Of a DNA stretch of 62,000 nt, positions 40,735 to 53,384 are shown piece after piece. The stretch's first letter is position 1; each line of letters begins with the position of its first letter. Under the pieces are notes generated by a model. The model had not been told where the DNA came from and did not search any database. It saw only the letters and a program-made list of their open reading frames with translations. Where the stretch lies: NCBI GenBank assembly GCA_905221605.1, contig CAJNDS010000091.1, positions 15,001 through 77,000 on the forward strand, given 5' to 3'. Origin of the DNA: Symbiodinium natans (Eukaryota; Sar; Dinophyceae; Suessiales; Symbiodiniaceae). The position numbers were made by a program, and so were the translations under genes.

Positions 40735-40776
40735 CCCTAAACCCTAAACCCTAAACCTAGGGTTTAGGGTTTAGGG
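40735..40776. repeat. telomere-repeat palindrome
   Basis: Three CCCTAAA units meet TTTAGGG units at CCTAGG, giving an inverted repeat of about 40 bases without spacer. Confidence 0.9.
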
Positions 40777-41699
40777 CCGGAGAGGTTTGATTCCTCGTGC
40801 GCTCCTGTACTCCAAGGGTCAGCCGCCCGTCTCTTCGAATCAAAGCGAGCATCCGAGAGAGCAGAGCCTGTCTCTGGGTTGCTATCAACATTCAGGAGGT
40901 TTAGGTTTAGGGTTTAAGGTTTAGGGTTTAGGAGTTAGGAGTTAGGGTTTAGGGTTCAGGTTTGGGGTTTAGGGTTTAGGACCTAAAACTTGAAACCCTA
41001 AGCCCTAAACCCAAAACCCCCAAAACCCCCAACGTACCCGAAGTCAAGAAAGCCAAGCAATCTTCAAGTTCAAGTCTTTTGCCGAAATAGGCATAAGCCT
41101 CAGGAAAGACAAAAACCACACGGGCATTGTTCGGGAGTGCGAGGATGTAGGATCCCTCGGATCCTCCACTACTTCCGCTTGAACCCTCGCCAACCCCCTA
41201 AACCCTAAACCTTGGAACTTGCACCCTAGACCCCAAACCCCAACCCCTTGAAAAACGGCCCAAGTATCAACCTTTGCCTCAGACGCATGTGGGCCATATT
41301 TCAAGTTTTTCTTTTGGTTTGGGGGGGGGGGGGGGGGGGGGGGAGAGAGTCGCAAGTGGGGCTACTAGAGGGTTTAGGGCACATGGTGCTGGATGAACTA
41401 CTCCTGGCACACTCACAGTCCTTAAAGCCCTGCGCAGCTGCAAACCCTACACAGCTGCACATGGTCCTGAGGGCAACAAAGGGACCCAAAACCCTAAACC
41501 CAGACACCCTAACCCCAAAAAACAACCTCAGAGGCCCCCCGACAAAGAGTCTAAAACTCTACTCAGGACACCAAGCTCTGCTAAACCCTACACCAACTAA
41601 ACCCGAGACCCTAAACCCTAAACCCTAAACCCCAAACCCCAAAACCCTAAACCCTAAACCCTAAACCCCCCCCCCCCCACCCAAAACCCCAAACCCCGA

Positions 41700-43790
41700 A
41701 AGCTTTCATGTGCGGGCAAGGCACGGCATGCCTCCGCCGCGCCAGCTCCCGTGCCACGCGCCTGAAAGCCTGAAAGTCGTGCCGCCAGTCGCCTGGTGCT
41801 GGGCCGAGGAGCCGCTCCTGCTAGGGTTTAGGGTTTAGGGTGTAGGGTTTAGGGTTTAGGGTTTAGGGTTTAGGGTCTAGGGTTTAGGGTTTAGGGTGTA
41901 GTGTTTGGGGTTTAGGGTTTAGGGGTTGGGGTTTAGGGTTTAGTGTTTGGGGTTTAGGGTTTAGGGTTTAGGGGCTTGAGGTTCGGCACACGAGCCCTAG
42001 AAAGGACCGTTTAGGGTTGGGACTCTTGTGGTTTGAGGGGTTGGGGGTTGTAGGGGGTTTAGGCTTTAATCTATCATGGAGAGGTAGTTCCACAACCCTA
42101 CAACCTAAAGCCAAACCCTACACCGCAAACCCTGAACCCTGAACCCTGAACCCTGAACCCTGAACCCAAAACCCACAACCCCAAACCCAAAACCCTAAAC
42201 CCTAACCCTACACCCTGAACCCTAACCCTAAAGCCTTGGGCTTAGGGTACCATAGCCCAGAGGCTCCGCGTGTAACACTGCCTATGTCCAGAATGGACAC
42301 GCAAGGCTTCATATGATCGTATGAGAGATGATGGAGCCCTATCCCACCCCAACTAGCAAAAACAAGGCGAACACAGCCCCTAAATCCTAAATCCTAAACC
42401 CTAAACCCTAAACCCCAAACCCTAAACCCTGTCTTGAACAAAGCTCGATTGTGAACATGCGGCCTACACCCCGCAACCCTCAAGCCAAAATCGAGGTTAA
42501 ACCCCAAATCTTCCATGGCTTCCCATTGGGATCCCCCAACAGCCTAAAGCCTAAACCCCAAACCTTGAGCCCTAAACCCTAAACCCTAAACCCTAAGCCC
42601 TAAGCCCTAAACCCTAAACCCTAGAAAAAACCCTCCCCTCAAGGCTGCTCGTGCCGCCAGAGGCGCTACATCCTTGTCTACTTGGGCACTCGCTGTGGCT
42701 CGTCTTGCCTCCAGGGGGCGTGTAGGTATGCGGAACCTGAGACCCTAAACCCTAAACCCTAAACCCTAAACCCTCAAACCCTGAACCCTAAACCCTAAAC
42801 CCTAAACCCCAAACCCCCCCCACCCCCCCCCCACCCCAAAAAACACGGTTTACAAGGAAGCGCCTCCCCAGGCACCTTGGTGCCATTCCAGCGGCTGCAG
42901 ACCGCCGTCCAGAGCGCGCGAAGCGATCCATGACGCCCATTGCTCATGGGTGCTGTGATCTGTTTCGGGCTGCCGTAGGGTTTAGGGTTTAGGGTTTAGG
43001 GTTTGGGGTTTGGGGTTTGGGGTTTGGGGTTTGGGGCTTGGGGCTTGGGGTTTGGGGCTTGGGGTTTGGGTTTAGGTTTGGGGTTTGGGGTTTGGGGTTT
43101 GGGGTTTGGGGTTTGGGGTTTGGGGTTTGGGGTTTGGGGTTTGGGGTTTGGGGTTTGGGGTTGGGGGTTTGGGGTTTAGGGTTTCGGGTTTAGGATTTAT
43201 TAAGGTTTCGGGTTTAGGGTGTGGGGCTTAGGATTTGCCCTGAAGTCTGGACGTGAGAGTGCTTGGTGCGTTCGGGGGCGACGACATACTTACGGGGCCC
43301 ACTTGTAGAACTTTCATCCGACTAGGTATCCCAGAAACCCTCTTGAAGATGGCTGTTGGGTACCTGTAACTCGAGAATGCTACTAGAAGTTTCCCTAAAC
43401 CCTAAACCCTAATTAAACCCTAAACCCTAAACCCTAAACCCTAAATCCTAAACCCTAAACCCTAAACCCTAAACCCTAAACCCTAAACAGACCTCTCGGC
43501 CAGGTTGTTTGAGGATGCTTTCAGGGCTGAAGGTTCGAAAACCCGAGGTTCCAGCATCGGGCGCCCCAAAACAAAACGCTGCACAAGAAAGCCCCCACCC
43601 TAAACCCTAAACCCTAAACCCTAAACCCTAAACTCTCAACCCTAAACCCTAAACCCTAAACCCTATCACCCATCACCCTAAACCCTGCTTGGTTTACAGT
43701 TCTCCTGCATTCGCACGTAGCCGTCGTAGACGAGCTTGTGTCCAGCCTTGGATGCCAAGATCCAAAAATCTTCTGCACTTCGAAGCTGCC
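41700..43790 (-). CDS. unrecognised gene, exon islands only
   Basis: Minus-strand open islands between arrays. 43785-43699 reads AEDFWILASKAGHKLVYDGY then VRMQENCK, with a plausible CAG acceptor before it. 42975-42860 has EQWASWIASRALDGGLQPLE. 41822-41703 reads LLGPAPGDWRHDFQAFRRVA then RELARRRHAVPCPH. Codon use and composition look coding, but no family is recognised and no joins were tested. They may not all be one gene. Confidence 0.4.
42974..43180. repeat. variant telomere-like array (TTTGGGG)
   Basis: After three TTTAGGG units come about 24 units that are nearly all TTTGGGG, with a few CTTGGGG. Among the longest runs of one variant. Confidence 0.95.
43396..43487. repeat. telomere-like array (CCCTAAA)12
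   Basis: About 12 units with AATTAAA and AATCCTAAA variants. Confidence 0.95.
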
Positions 43791-43929
43791 AGGATTATGG
43801 GGAGGGAAAGGTTTACGACTTAGTGCTTAAGAAGCCCCAAAACCTGAGAATTATCTTCCTGATAAGGAAAACCTGAGAATTATCTTCCTTATCTTCCTTA
43901 TAAGGGCAATACATATAGGGATGTTATCC

Positions 43930-43963
43930 TTTTTTTTTTTTTTTGGGGGGGGGGGGGGGGGGG
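43930..43963. repeat. poly-T/poly-G junction (T15-G19)
   Basis: T15 directly followed by G19. Confidence 0.95.
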
Positions 43964-46900
43964 TCTGAAGCAAATTGTAATTTCGGGTGCAGAGGAACTG
44001 AGGGAGCGACCCCACTTTCAGTCTTCGGAATTCAGGTAAGTGGGTTTAGGGTTTAGGGTTTAGGGTTTAGGGTTTAGGGTTTTGGGAGCATTCTTATGCA
44101 ATCTTGGTACTTGGTACCTAACATTCCAAGGTGGTACAACCCTAAGCCCTATCAAAACCCTAAACCCTACACCCCCTGAACAATCAACAAACTACCAAGC
44201 CCAACCCTGCCAAAAGGCGGCAGAAACATTAAGACCTTGGGGTCCCCGGGTCAGGGCTTAGGGCACATAAAGCTTAAGGTTCAAGCATTATAAGGCCTAG
44301 ACTGAAACCAAGCTTCCCGAAACCACCTACTGAATAGTCTGGCAAGGTTGTTTTTGTTTTCGTGCTTGGTGTCCCAGGGTGTAGGGTCGAAGTGCTTGGA
44401 GTTGCTTTGGCTTGGGTTGATAGCCTTCGTCCTTAGTATGGTGGGTTTAGGGTGTAGGATGTGGGGTTTGGGGTTTAGGGTGTAGAGTTTAGGGTTTAGG
44501 GCTTAGGATTTGAGGGTTGAGGGTTTGGGGGTTAGGGCTTAGTTCAGGATGTAAGGTTGTAGAGTGGCTTAGGATTTAGGGCTGCGGGTTACGTAGGCAT
44601 CCCAGTGCGCGGGAAACTTGTAGGCCTGACTCTTAGACAGAGGATTCTTTTTGCATTGGCTATGCAGACCGCAGCCTAAACTACGATTTGCTTAAGACCC
44701 CCAGAAAATGAAAAGCAACCTTCCCCAAATTTGCCTTGTAAGGAGGACGTTTTTTTCGGGAGGGGATTCTCAAGCCAGTCGTACTAAATCCTAAAGCCCT
44801 GAACACCAAAACCCCTGAACCCTAAACCCTAATTGCATTGGAGAGCTTAGGGTGTGGGGCGCTTCATGCTTTTCAGCGCTTGCGTGCGAATGCTGCTGGG
44901 GGTCATTGTCGCCGGCAAAAGCATACCTTGGCCAAGCGGGTGTGGTTGAGGCTTCCTAAACCCTAAACCCTAAACCCTAAACCCTAAACCCTAAACCCTA
45001 AACCCTAAACCCTCCTTCCGTGGCTTGTGGCTTTAGTGGCAGGGTTTCATTAGGGTTCCTAGCCAAGCACCTCAGCGGCAAGTGCAAGAGCGCAACCCGC
45101 GATTGACGTTTTCTGAAAATTACTTGAATCTGGCCCGGGCCGAAACTGAAATAAATATGAAAAACGTCTGAATATTTATTACTTCAGCAAAGCCCAAGTC
45201 TTATGAAGGACGGACTTTCTTAATGCTTGCCTCAGACTGGATGCTGGTTGCCTCACGTGAAGCAGCTTGCAAGAAGTGTCGCAGAAGCTGGAAAGCCCAA
45301 CGCCGCAACACATGCCCAAGCAAAACACGGCCAAGAGAGGAAGCTTTCTGCTGGTTCGGCTCTTCACGATGGGCCTTGCCCGCCGGACTGCGGGACTAGG
45401 AGCAGCACGGGCCGTGAGCAACAAAGCTAAAGAGAGCAACATACCTCTGATGTGAAAAGCTACGTGACGCGTTGGATTCCAAAACTCGCAGCAGAGAACT
45501 CTTCAAGAACTGTGCAGGGACGTTCACGCAGTCGTCATCAAAATTAAATTGCAAAGGACCACCAACTTTTCAGCCCAGGGGTTTACACTGGCCCAGCCTG
45601 TGACCGTGGCCGGGTTCCGGGCTTGCAGTTGAGGATGTCTGAAAAGTACAGCAGTGGTGCCCGAAGTGCCCGGCCACAACTCATAGATACATGCTAGGAG
45701 TTTACGGATGGGTCTGCCGGTCTGCAGTGTGCCCGACAGCGTTTGTGTCCGAAAGCCCCAAAAACTAACCCGAGAAGAAACCCTTACACTCTAAAGTTAG
45801 CGTTTTGCGTTTAGGGTTTCGGGTTTAGGGTTTATCCCAACTCTAAATGGCCTCCAAGTGGTTTATCGTATTGCGGTTGGGCCTGAAACTCACCCAAAGC
45901 CCTCAAACCCTAACCAGTTTGAAGGAGTTTGCAACCTATAGGCGAAAACATGTCGCTTTCCACCTTGCAGCCATGTTCTCACATTTCTCACAAACAACAA
46001 ATCTGTTTCGAGGCCCATTACAGCACAAAAGGTAGGGACCTCCAAAAAGGAATCCAGTGAAATGACCCTGGGCCTAGACCCTGAGCCCGCAACACGAAAG
46101 CAAACACGTCGAGAACGAGAAGTGCCCTTATGGTCCCTTTTGAGGTTCTAATTTCAATATGGAGCATTTCTTGTGCCGGGGGGGGGGGGGGGGAGGCGGA
46201 GAACCAAAACAAAGACAACATGGTTTAGATCATGTTGAGGAATTGCCCATGTGATGCCCCCAATGCCCCCAAATCCCCTAAACCCTGAAGCCTAAACCCT
46301 AAACCTTATACACCCTAAACCTTATAAACCCGAAAGCCTAAACCCTACACCCTACACCCTAAACCCTAAACCCTAAACCCTAAACCCTAAACCCTAAGCC
46401 CTCCCGCTAATGGAAAGGCCAGCCCGCATAGCCGCAAAGCGCTGCGAGGCGTAGCCAGCCCTGTGGTGCTTTAGCTTTGGGGTTTAGGAGTAGGGTTTAG
46501 GGTTTAGGGTTTAGGGTTTAGGGCTTAGTGTTTAGGGTTTAGGGTTTAGGGTGTCAAGTTTAGGGTTTAGGGTGTCAAGTTTAGGGTTTAGGGTCGAGGG
46601 TTTCAGGTGTAGGGTTTAGGGCATAGGGTTCGAGACTTCTGGTGCGGAGTTTAGGGTTCTGGCGTATGGACTTCAGGGATTTCAGGTTTTTGGGACAAGG
46701 ATTCAAGCTTCTTGGAATAGGGAATTTCCCTAAACCCTACCCTTAACCCTTAACCCTTAAACCCTAAACCCTAAACCCTCAACACAGTTCAGGGTCAAGC
46801 TCGGAAGCCAGAGCAATGAGAGTTGACATGTGGGGAGAGGGTGTCTACTTGGAGGTTCATGGTACTTAGTGGGTTTAGGGTTTAGGGTTTCGGGTTTAGG

Positions 46901-47950
46901 GCATAGGATAACTGTACTTAGAACGCAAAGATAACCCCATTAGGGTATTTCAGGGGCTTAACCTGCAAGTAGGACAGGCTTTATAGGGTCTGCGGGGGTT
47001 GCAGGGCTTATCTGGTTTATGACAGGGTTCTTAGGGCTTCTGCCTTCTTTGGGGCTGATGTGGGGTCGGTGCAGTTGAGGGTTTAGGGTTGCAGTTTATG
47101 TAGGATTCATAGGGTTTAGGGGTTCGGGTTCGCAGGGAGCCTAGCTAAGGAACTTGCGTAACCTAAGTTGCCAAACTAAGGTCATTCTACATAAACCAAT
47201 GAGGGGGGGGGGGGTTGTCTGTTTTTCCGTTTTCAACTCAAGAGACTCATGCGTACACCGATGAGGGGTTGGACATTCTTCCGTTTTCAAGTCAAGAAAA
47301 ACTATCGTCGGGGACTCTGCGCCGGAACTCCGAACCCCCCTTCGAAAGGGAAGTTTGCCTCCCAGAAACCTCCCGGAGGCCCTGATTTAGGCCTCCCACC
47401 CATTTTGGGGTTCAGGCAGTTACTTGCGAGGAGGGCTTCCCAAGAACTAGACGAAAACCCTAAACCCCCGTAAGGTTGTAGGGTTTAGGGTTTAGGGTTT
47501 AGGGTTTACCGTTGAACCTAGGAGCACACCACAACACGCGTCCCACCTGGTGAGTGGTGGTGCGCGTGGAGCACACGACAAGCCCCTAAGCTCCTTTCCC
47601 CTAAATACCGAAAAACCCTAAACCCCTAAACCCTAAACCCTAAACCCTAAACCCCTAACCCCTAAACCCTAAACCCTACTGGGATGCCCACTAACCTAGG
47701 AGGAAAAAGGGTGCTCTTTGCGGATATATTTGCTTAGGGAGCCTAAAAAGGGAATAAGGGCACTACTGGGCATCCTGTCCTGTAAACCCAAAGCCCTGTA
47801 AACCCTGCAATGAACCCTAGACCCTATACATCCTAAACCCCTGAACCCAAAACCCTATAAACCTTAAACCCTAAACCCTAAACCCTGAACCCTGAACCCT
47901 GAACCCTAAACCCTAGCCCTAAACCCTAAACCCTAAACCCTAAACCCCAA
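43964..47950. other. repeat-rich interval with a lower-repeat block at 45.0-45.8 kb
   Basis: Telomere-like runs at 44045-44080, 44958-45012, 46360-46400, 46495-46560 and 47480-47510; a family B copy with telomere insert at 46853-46985. The block 45100-45780 has no telomere repeats. It includes a minus frame 45442-45179 (87 residues) with a hydrophobic N-terminus (LLSLALLLTARAAPS) and a second hydrophobic run (LPLLAVFCLGMCCGVGL). It could be a small membrane protein or an exon, but support is weak. Confidence 0.4.
47678..47776. mobile_element. TIR element, family C-like interior
   Basis: Starts CTGGGATGCCCACTA and ends TACTGGGCATCCTG, inverted ends. Interior AACCTAGGAGGAAAAAGGGTG resembles family C. 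Confidence 0.6.
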
Positions 47951-48106
47951 ACCCCAGGGATCCCGCTTCTGGAGGTGGATGGGCCGCCCCTCGCGATCGA
48001 CGCCGAAGGCCGCCTCAGCTTCGACTCAACATGGACACCTGGAAGTAAACCCGGAACCTGTAGGGTTAGGGTTTATAGAAATTGTATAGGGTTTGGGTCC
48101 CAAAAA

Positions 48107-48182
48107 GTTTTGACCGAAAGTTTTGACCGAAACGTTTTGACCGAAACGTTTTGACCGAAACGTTTTGACCGAAACGTTTTGT
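48107..48182. repeat. 14-bp tandem repeat GTTTTGACCGAAAC
   Basis: Five to six copies. Each unit has inverted ends (GTTT / AAAC). Immediately downstream are a G-rich GGGGGCTGG repeat (48243-48365, about 12 units, G-quadruplex prone) and a looser 30-bp TTTTGGG.AGCCAATT repeat (48420-48545). Confidence 0.92.
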
Positions 48183-48599
48183 TTTTTGGAACTATGCTTT
48201 TCATTTTTGGGAGGGGGGAGGGGGGGGGGTGGAGTTGTAGGCTTTGGGGCTGGGGCTGGGGGGCTGGGGGGCTGGGGGGCTGGGGGCTGGGGGGCTGGGG
48301 GGCTGGGGGGGCTGGGGCTGGGGCTCTGGGCTGGCTGGGCTCAGCTGGGACTTGGGGTGGGGGCTGAACCTGGCACTGAAACCAAGGTTGGGCCTCAGCT
48401 TAAAGCTGGGCTTTGCGAGCCAATTTCGATTGGGAGCCAGTTTTGGGTTTTGGGAGCCAATTTTCGGTTTTGGGAAGCTAATTTTGGGCTTTGGGACAAT
48501 TTGGGGTTTTGGAAGCCAATTTTGGGCTTTGGGAGGCGATTTGGGCTTTGGTTTGCCGGGGCCCGGGAAGGCCCCAGAGGTTTAAGTAAATTGAACATT

Positions 48600-49454
48600 T
48601 GGCCTCCCGGCCTCCCACTTTGGATTAATTTACTTAAACTCTGTTTGTCAGCTGTTTAGACAAATATCTTGGAAAATTCAGATTGATACCACATACAATT
48701 TCTATTTATTTTGTCTTGAGGGTTTAGGGTTTAGGTTTAGGGTTTAGGGTTTAGGGTTTAGGGTTTAGGGTTTGGGGTTTGGGGTTTGGGGTTTGGGGTT
48801 TAGGGTTAAAGGGTTTGGGGTTTGGGGTTTAGGGTTGAGGGTGTGGGCATATAAGGTTTAGGGTGTCTAGGGTTTCGGATTTAGGGCTTAGGTGTTATGA
48901 GGTCTAGGGTTCAGGGTGTGGGGGTTTGGGAGTTTACTGTTACAAGGTTTGGGGTCAGGGCTTGGTAGTTTAGTTTTTGGGGCTTCAGGTTAAGGGTGAA
49001 AAGGTTTACGGTGGCGGGCCAGGACGAACCGCTAGACCTCCCAAACAAAGCCCGCGTTCCCCTAAGCCCCCCCCTCCGCAAGACTGGGCTGTTGTTGTTA
49101 AGGACCTTGAACTACTACTAGACCTAAGATTCACGGTTTAGGGTTTAGGGTTGAGGGTTGGGTTTAGGGTTTAGGGTTGAGGGTTTAGGGTTTTGGGTTT
49201 AGCCCTGTTCTTGCACCGTCATCTTTGCAGTTCCTTAAGAAGGACCCCGAAACAAACAGGCCTTCCTAATGGTTTAGGGCCGTGGGCATCGCAGTCTGGT
49301 GTCCGACGGCTTCTACATTCTACAGGGTCTAGGGCTTAGAAGTTTAGGGTTATAGGGTTTAGAGACACACTCACTCACTCACTCACTCACTCACTCACTC
49401 ACTCACTCACTCACTCACTCTGTCTCTCTCCCTCTCTCGCTCGCTCGCTCTCTT

Positions 49455-49490
<36 letters not shown>

Positions 49491-50800
49491 AAACCCTTCG
49501 CAAGCGTCTGTAAACCGGACCTAACCCAAATCCCTAAACCAAGCATAAGCCCTACTTGTCCCTTTTCCCCCAAGACTCAGCCTAGGCCTAAGCCTGAAGC
49601 ACCACATTTTGAGACAAACGCCTTCTTACCCGAATACAAAGCCCAGGCAGGCTGGAACGCCACCCCTGACCGCGTGGATGGGGAAACACCCCCAAAGGCT
49701 CCCTAAACCCTAAACCCTAAACCCTAAACCCTAAACCCTAAACCCTAGACCCTAAACCCTAAACCCTAAACCCTAAACCCTAAACCCTAAACCCTAAACC
49801 TTTTTGCCCTCCCAGAGTCCCAAAGCTCTTACAAGCCCGGCCCCCAAGGAATCTAAACCCTAAGCGTGAAGAAATTCCAAACCCTAAGCCTGAAGGATTC
49901 CCAAGCCCTAAACCCTAAACCCTAAACCCTAAACCAGAAACCCCAAGGATAAAAATGCGGAACCCTTGGCCTCCAGCTGAGGAGCCCACGAGTCCGAGAA
50001 TGCCGTGCAACTCCCCCCCAAAACCCCTCCGGTAGCCGAGGCTCCGTGAGGCCGTACCAGAACCATGCCCCTTCACTGTCTCGGCAATTCGTAAGACGTA
50101 GAGCTGCGCAGCAGCTTGGGGTTTGGGTTCAGGGCTGGGCCCCGGGGTGCCCTATTCTGGCGCAACCTCCGAGGGCTGAGGGTTTACGGTTTCGAGGTTT
50201 GCCTGCTTGTGCTCAAGACTTCGTAAGGCTCAATGCGTTTGGCTCTTGATCAAGCCCCCCGGTCCTTAAGGTAGTGTAAGGGCCATGTTTGGGATATATC
50301 AAGGGGAACCTTTAGGGGCACAACCTTAGTTAGGGGTACGAGTCTTAACATGAGCTGAACCTAAACCCTAAACCCTAAGCCCCAAACCCCAAACCCTAAG
50401 CCCCAAACCCCAAACCCCAAACCCTAAACCCTAAACCCTAAACCCTAAACCCTAAACCCTAAACCCTAAACCCTAAATCCTAAACGGAGAGCCCGGGCCT
50501 GGGAAGCACTCAACGCCATCCACGCACAGCTCCGAGAACTGGGCCTCCGAGGCTGCGCATGTGCCGGGTGTTGGGTTTGGGGTTTTGGGGCAATCCCTGA
50601 ACCCTAAACCCTAAACCCTAAACCCTAAACCCTAAACCCCTAAGCCCGTAAGCCCGTAAGCCCCAAAACCCCTAAACCCGAAACCCTAAACTGTTTAGAT
50701 TTCTAGAGGTTTCGTGCAGGTTTTCCTGACACCCTAAACCCGAAACCCTAAACCCAGCTGCACAATCCCCTACTTTTGAAGCCTCCCCAATCAGCCTAAA
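48600..50800. other. telomere-like arrays and microsatellites, no firm gene
   Basis: Arrays at 48716-48810 (TTTAGGG then TTTGGGG), 49704-49800 (CCCTAAA) and 50420-50480; microsatellites (CACT)13 at 49369-49420 and (CT)n at 49440-49486. The island 50487-50575 is open on both strands and cannot be assigned. Confidence 0.55.
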
Positions 50801-50805
50801 CAATC

Positions 50806-51068
50806 CAAGCCCGCTCCTCAGACAACTCGTTGGCCGCCGGCCCGGGCGCGTTGGCGCAGAAGCGCGCAACTTCGTTCTCCTTGAGCCCGAAACCCTAAAC
50901 CTCAAACCCTAAACCCTAAACCTATACGCTATACCCCAACCCTCAAATCGGCGTGTATAAGGGTCGCAGGGTCTTTGGCTCCTGGGTTCCCAAGGTCTCC
51001 CCCGGCAGCCTTACCCTCATCGACAGCGAGCATGCTGGGGGTGACGGCAGCGAGGGGCATGAGACAGT
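50806..51068 (-). CDS. two possible exons of an unrecognised gene
   Basis: 51068-51003 reads LMPLAAVTPSMLAVDEGKAA and 50889-50806 reads ENEVARFCANAPGPAANELS, both free of stops, GC-rich and flanked by telomere-like repeat. No family recognised, no join tested. Confidence 0.35.
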
Positions 51069-51329
51069 TTAGGGTTTAGGGTTTAGGGTTTAGGGTTTAG
51101 GGTTTGGGGTTTGGGGTTTAGGTTTTAGGTTTTTTAGGTTTTAGGGTTTACGGTCGCACCACTTTCAAGATGCATAATAGCACACCAACCACCTGAAGAA
51201 AATCACCCAGTGCGAAAGGCTAATAGTGACTTTTGCCGTTCCTTGATCTTCCACGATGCTTTTGACGCTTTTGCCATTCATTGTACAGGTGAAATCTGTG
51301 AGATCCCTCGCCGGGCAATCCGCCAGGAC

Positions 51330-51515
51330 CGGCTATTATACCCTATAACCCTTTAAAAAGGCCCGTTTATAGGGTTGATTATGGGAATATACCATATTAT
51401 ACCCTGCAACCCTTTAAAATTTGCCCTTTTATAGGGTTGATTATGGGGGATTATAGGTACCCTAGAACCCTTTGAAAAGGCCCGTTTAGAGGGTTGATTA
51501 TGGGGATTCTAGGCC
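51330..51515. repeat. family J repeat, about 2.6 tandem copies of a 70-bp palindromic unit
   Basis: Unit: TATACCCTATAACCCTTTAA ... AGGCCCGTTTATAGGGTTGATTATGGGGA. CCCTATAACCCTTT and GGGTTGATTATGGG give it a partly inverted form. Another copy at 56888-56997 is split by telomere-like repeat. Confidence 0.8.
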
Positions 51516-51801
51516 CTAAACCCTAAACCCTAAACCCCAAACCCCAAACCCCAAAATCCTTGACCCTGCTTCCCCGGAATCCCACTGCTCCTGGCGCCAG
51601 CGCACAGTCTCCTGGCAAGTTCAACCCTAAACCCTCAACCAAATAAACTGTAAGCCTCAACCCTCAACCCTATACCCTGTACATCGGATCTGGTTTCGGG
51701 TCTAGTGTCAAAAGGTGCAGGAAAATTGCATACTACTCCGGGCGCCACGCATGTTTTTCGCCGGGTTCGTCAATGGGGGTCCTAGAATGCTGGAGTTTGG
51801 G

Positions 51802-51934
51802 TTGGCAGACTTAGAACCCATTTATAAGTGTGGGTATAACCCACTTCTAAGCCCCTTAAGTACCCTAAGGAATTATAATTGGGCTATAAGTGCACGCATA
51901 GTTGGGTTGCTAAGTCCCATGAACCTCCAAGTAG
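51802..51934. mobile_element. TIR element family B, uninterrupted
   Basis: Interior AACCCACTTCTAAGCCCCTT and ATAATTGGGCTATAAG; right end CCATGAACCTCCAAGTAG. The left TIR is degenerate. Confidence 0.75.
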
Positions 51935-52925
51935 GGGGCCAGGGACTCAAAAACCCTAAGCCTTTGGTCTTAGGGATTTACGGGTTTGCGGCCAGACTTG
52001 CGAGACACTGGGATTTGGAGGAATGTGGGCTTACTGGAGGCATCAACAAGGTTCCAGGGTTTAGGGTTTAGGGTTCCCAAACCCTAGACCCTAGACCCTA
52101 GACCCGGCTCATTTGGATCCCACTTTTGCGTTCAGGTTCTCGAGCCTTGTACTGCTGCACGGCTGCAGTGATGTCCCACTTTCGGGCCTTAATGGCGTGG
52201 GGCTGTGGCACTTACAGGGTTTAGGGCTTAGGGTGTAGGAGTTTAGACGTTCAGGGGTTTAGGGTTTTTCTTCCCTGAACCCTGAACCCTAAACCCTAAA
52301 CCCCCACCACCGAACTCACTTTGGACTTTGCAAGCCCGAGCCGACCCATGCGGCTGAACTGAAGTGCTGAAGTGCTTGCCGGGGCGCCCCTTCAGTGTTT
52401 AGGGTTTAGGGTTTATAGGGTATAGGGTATAGGGTTTAGGGTGCCACAGAACCCTTTCGAGAAACGACCCTCCGACAGGGACTCTTCTAGGTTTTAGGGG
52501 TACGGGAATGTAGGACGCCCCGCCCCCCTCCCGCTCCCCCCCCCCCCCCCCAGCTCCTTTTTGGAGAGTGCAGGGATTCAACAGCTGCGACAGGCACGAT
52601 TTCTGCACACACGTTCAGTCGCGCCCTGTGATCTCACGATCTTGTGAGGATGGCACGCCCGCACTTGTGCAGGACCAGCATGTATCCTGTACAGCATGCA
52701 TCCTGTACAACATGCGGAAATCACACGCTCACACGGAAACCCTAAACCCTAAACCCTAAACCCTAAACCCTAAACCCTAAACCCGAAAGCAAATGCCCGC
52801 GTGCGCGTGTGCGACATCAGGTCTGCACTGTGAGGTCGGCAACAAAATCTGCATAGGTGAACTCGCTGCTTTCTGTTTTGCCTTGCTCTGTTTAGGGTTT
52901 AGGGTTTAGGGTTTAGGGTTTAGGG

Positions 52926-53034
52926 CTTAGGTTTATGGTCCCTTACCCTCTTTAAACGGTTCTGAAGTATGCACCCTTAATTTGTACAGGGTATGTACAT
53001 GGTGTTACAAGGGACCATGTAACTACCCTAAGAG
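52926..53034. mobile_element. TIR element family E, left end eroded
   Basis: Right end GGGACCATGTAACTACCC then TAAGAG; left end starts only at TTATGGTCCCTTA, next to a TTTAGGG array. Followed at about 53050-53160 by a degraded family D element (GGGATAGCCCAACCCTCCG...). Confidence 0.65.
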
Positions 53035-53261
53035 CCTTGCTGCAGGCGTAGCTGGGATAGCCCAACCCTCCGAAAACATATTCTAAATGGGTTCCTCTTG
53101 AACTCAATGAGGGCAAATACTAATTATCCCGAGGACCTGTACCTATGTAAGAACGGTCATCACCCTGTGGATCTTTAGACAGCGGAGCCCACTGATCTCT
53201 GAGCCTCCAGGCACGAAAAGCCCTAAACCCCCATAAAGCCTAAACCCTAAAGCCTAAACCC

Positions 53262-53367
53262 TAAACCCTAGACCCTAGACCCTAGACCCTAGACCCTAGA
53301 CCCTAGACCCTAAACCCTAAACCCTAAACCCTAAACCCTAAACCCTAAACCCTAAACCCTAAACCCT
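53262..53367. repeat. telomere-like array (CCCTAGA then CCCTAAA)
   Basis: About six CCCTAGA units in a block, then eight CCCTAAA units. Another CCCTAGA block is at 5547-5582. Confidence 0.95.
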
Positions 53368-53384
53368 GTCCGCATCCATGCTGC

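Noticed and set aside
45179-45442. Secreted 87-residue protein
   Set aside because: Has a hydrophobic start but no family, no conserved context and overlapping open frames on the other strand; mentioned only as a possibility.
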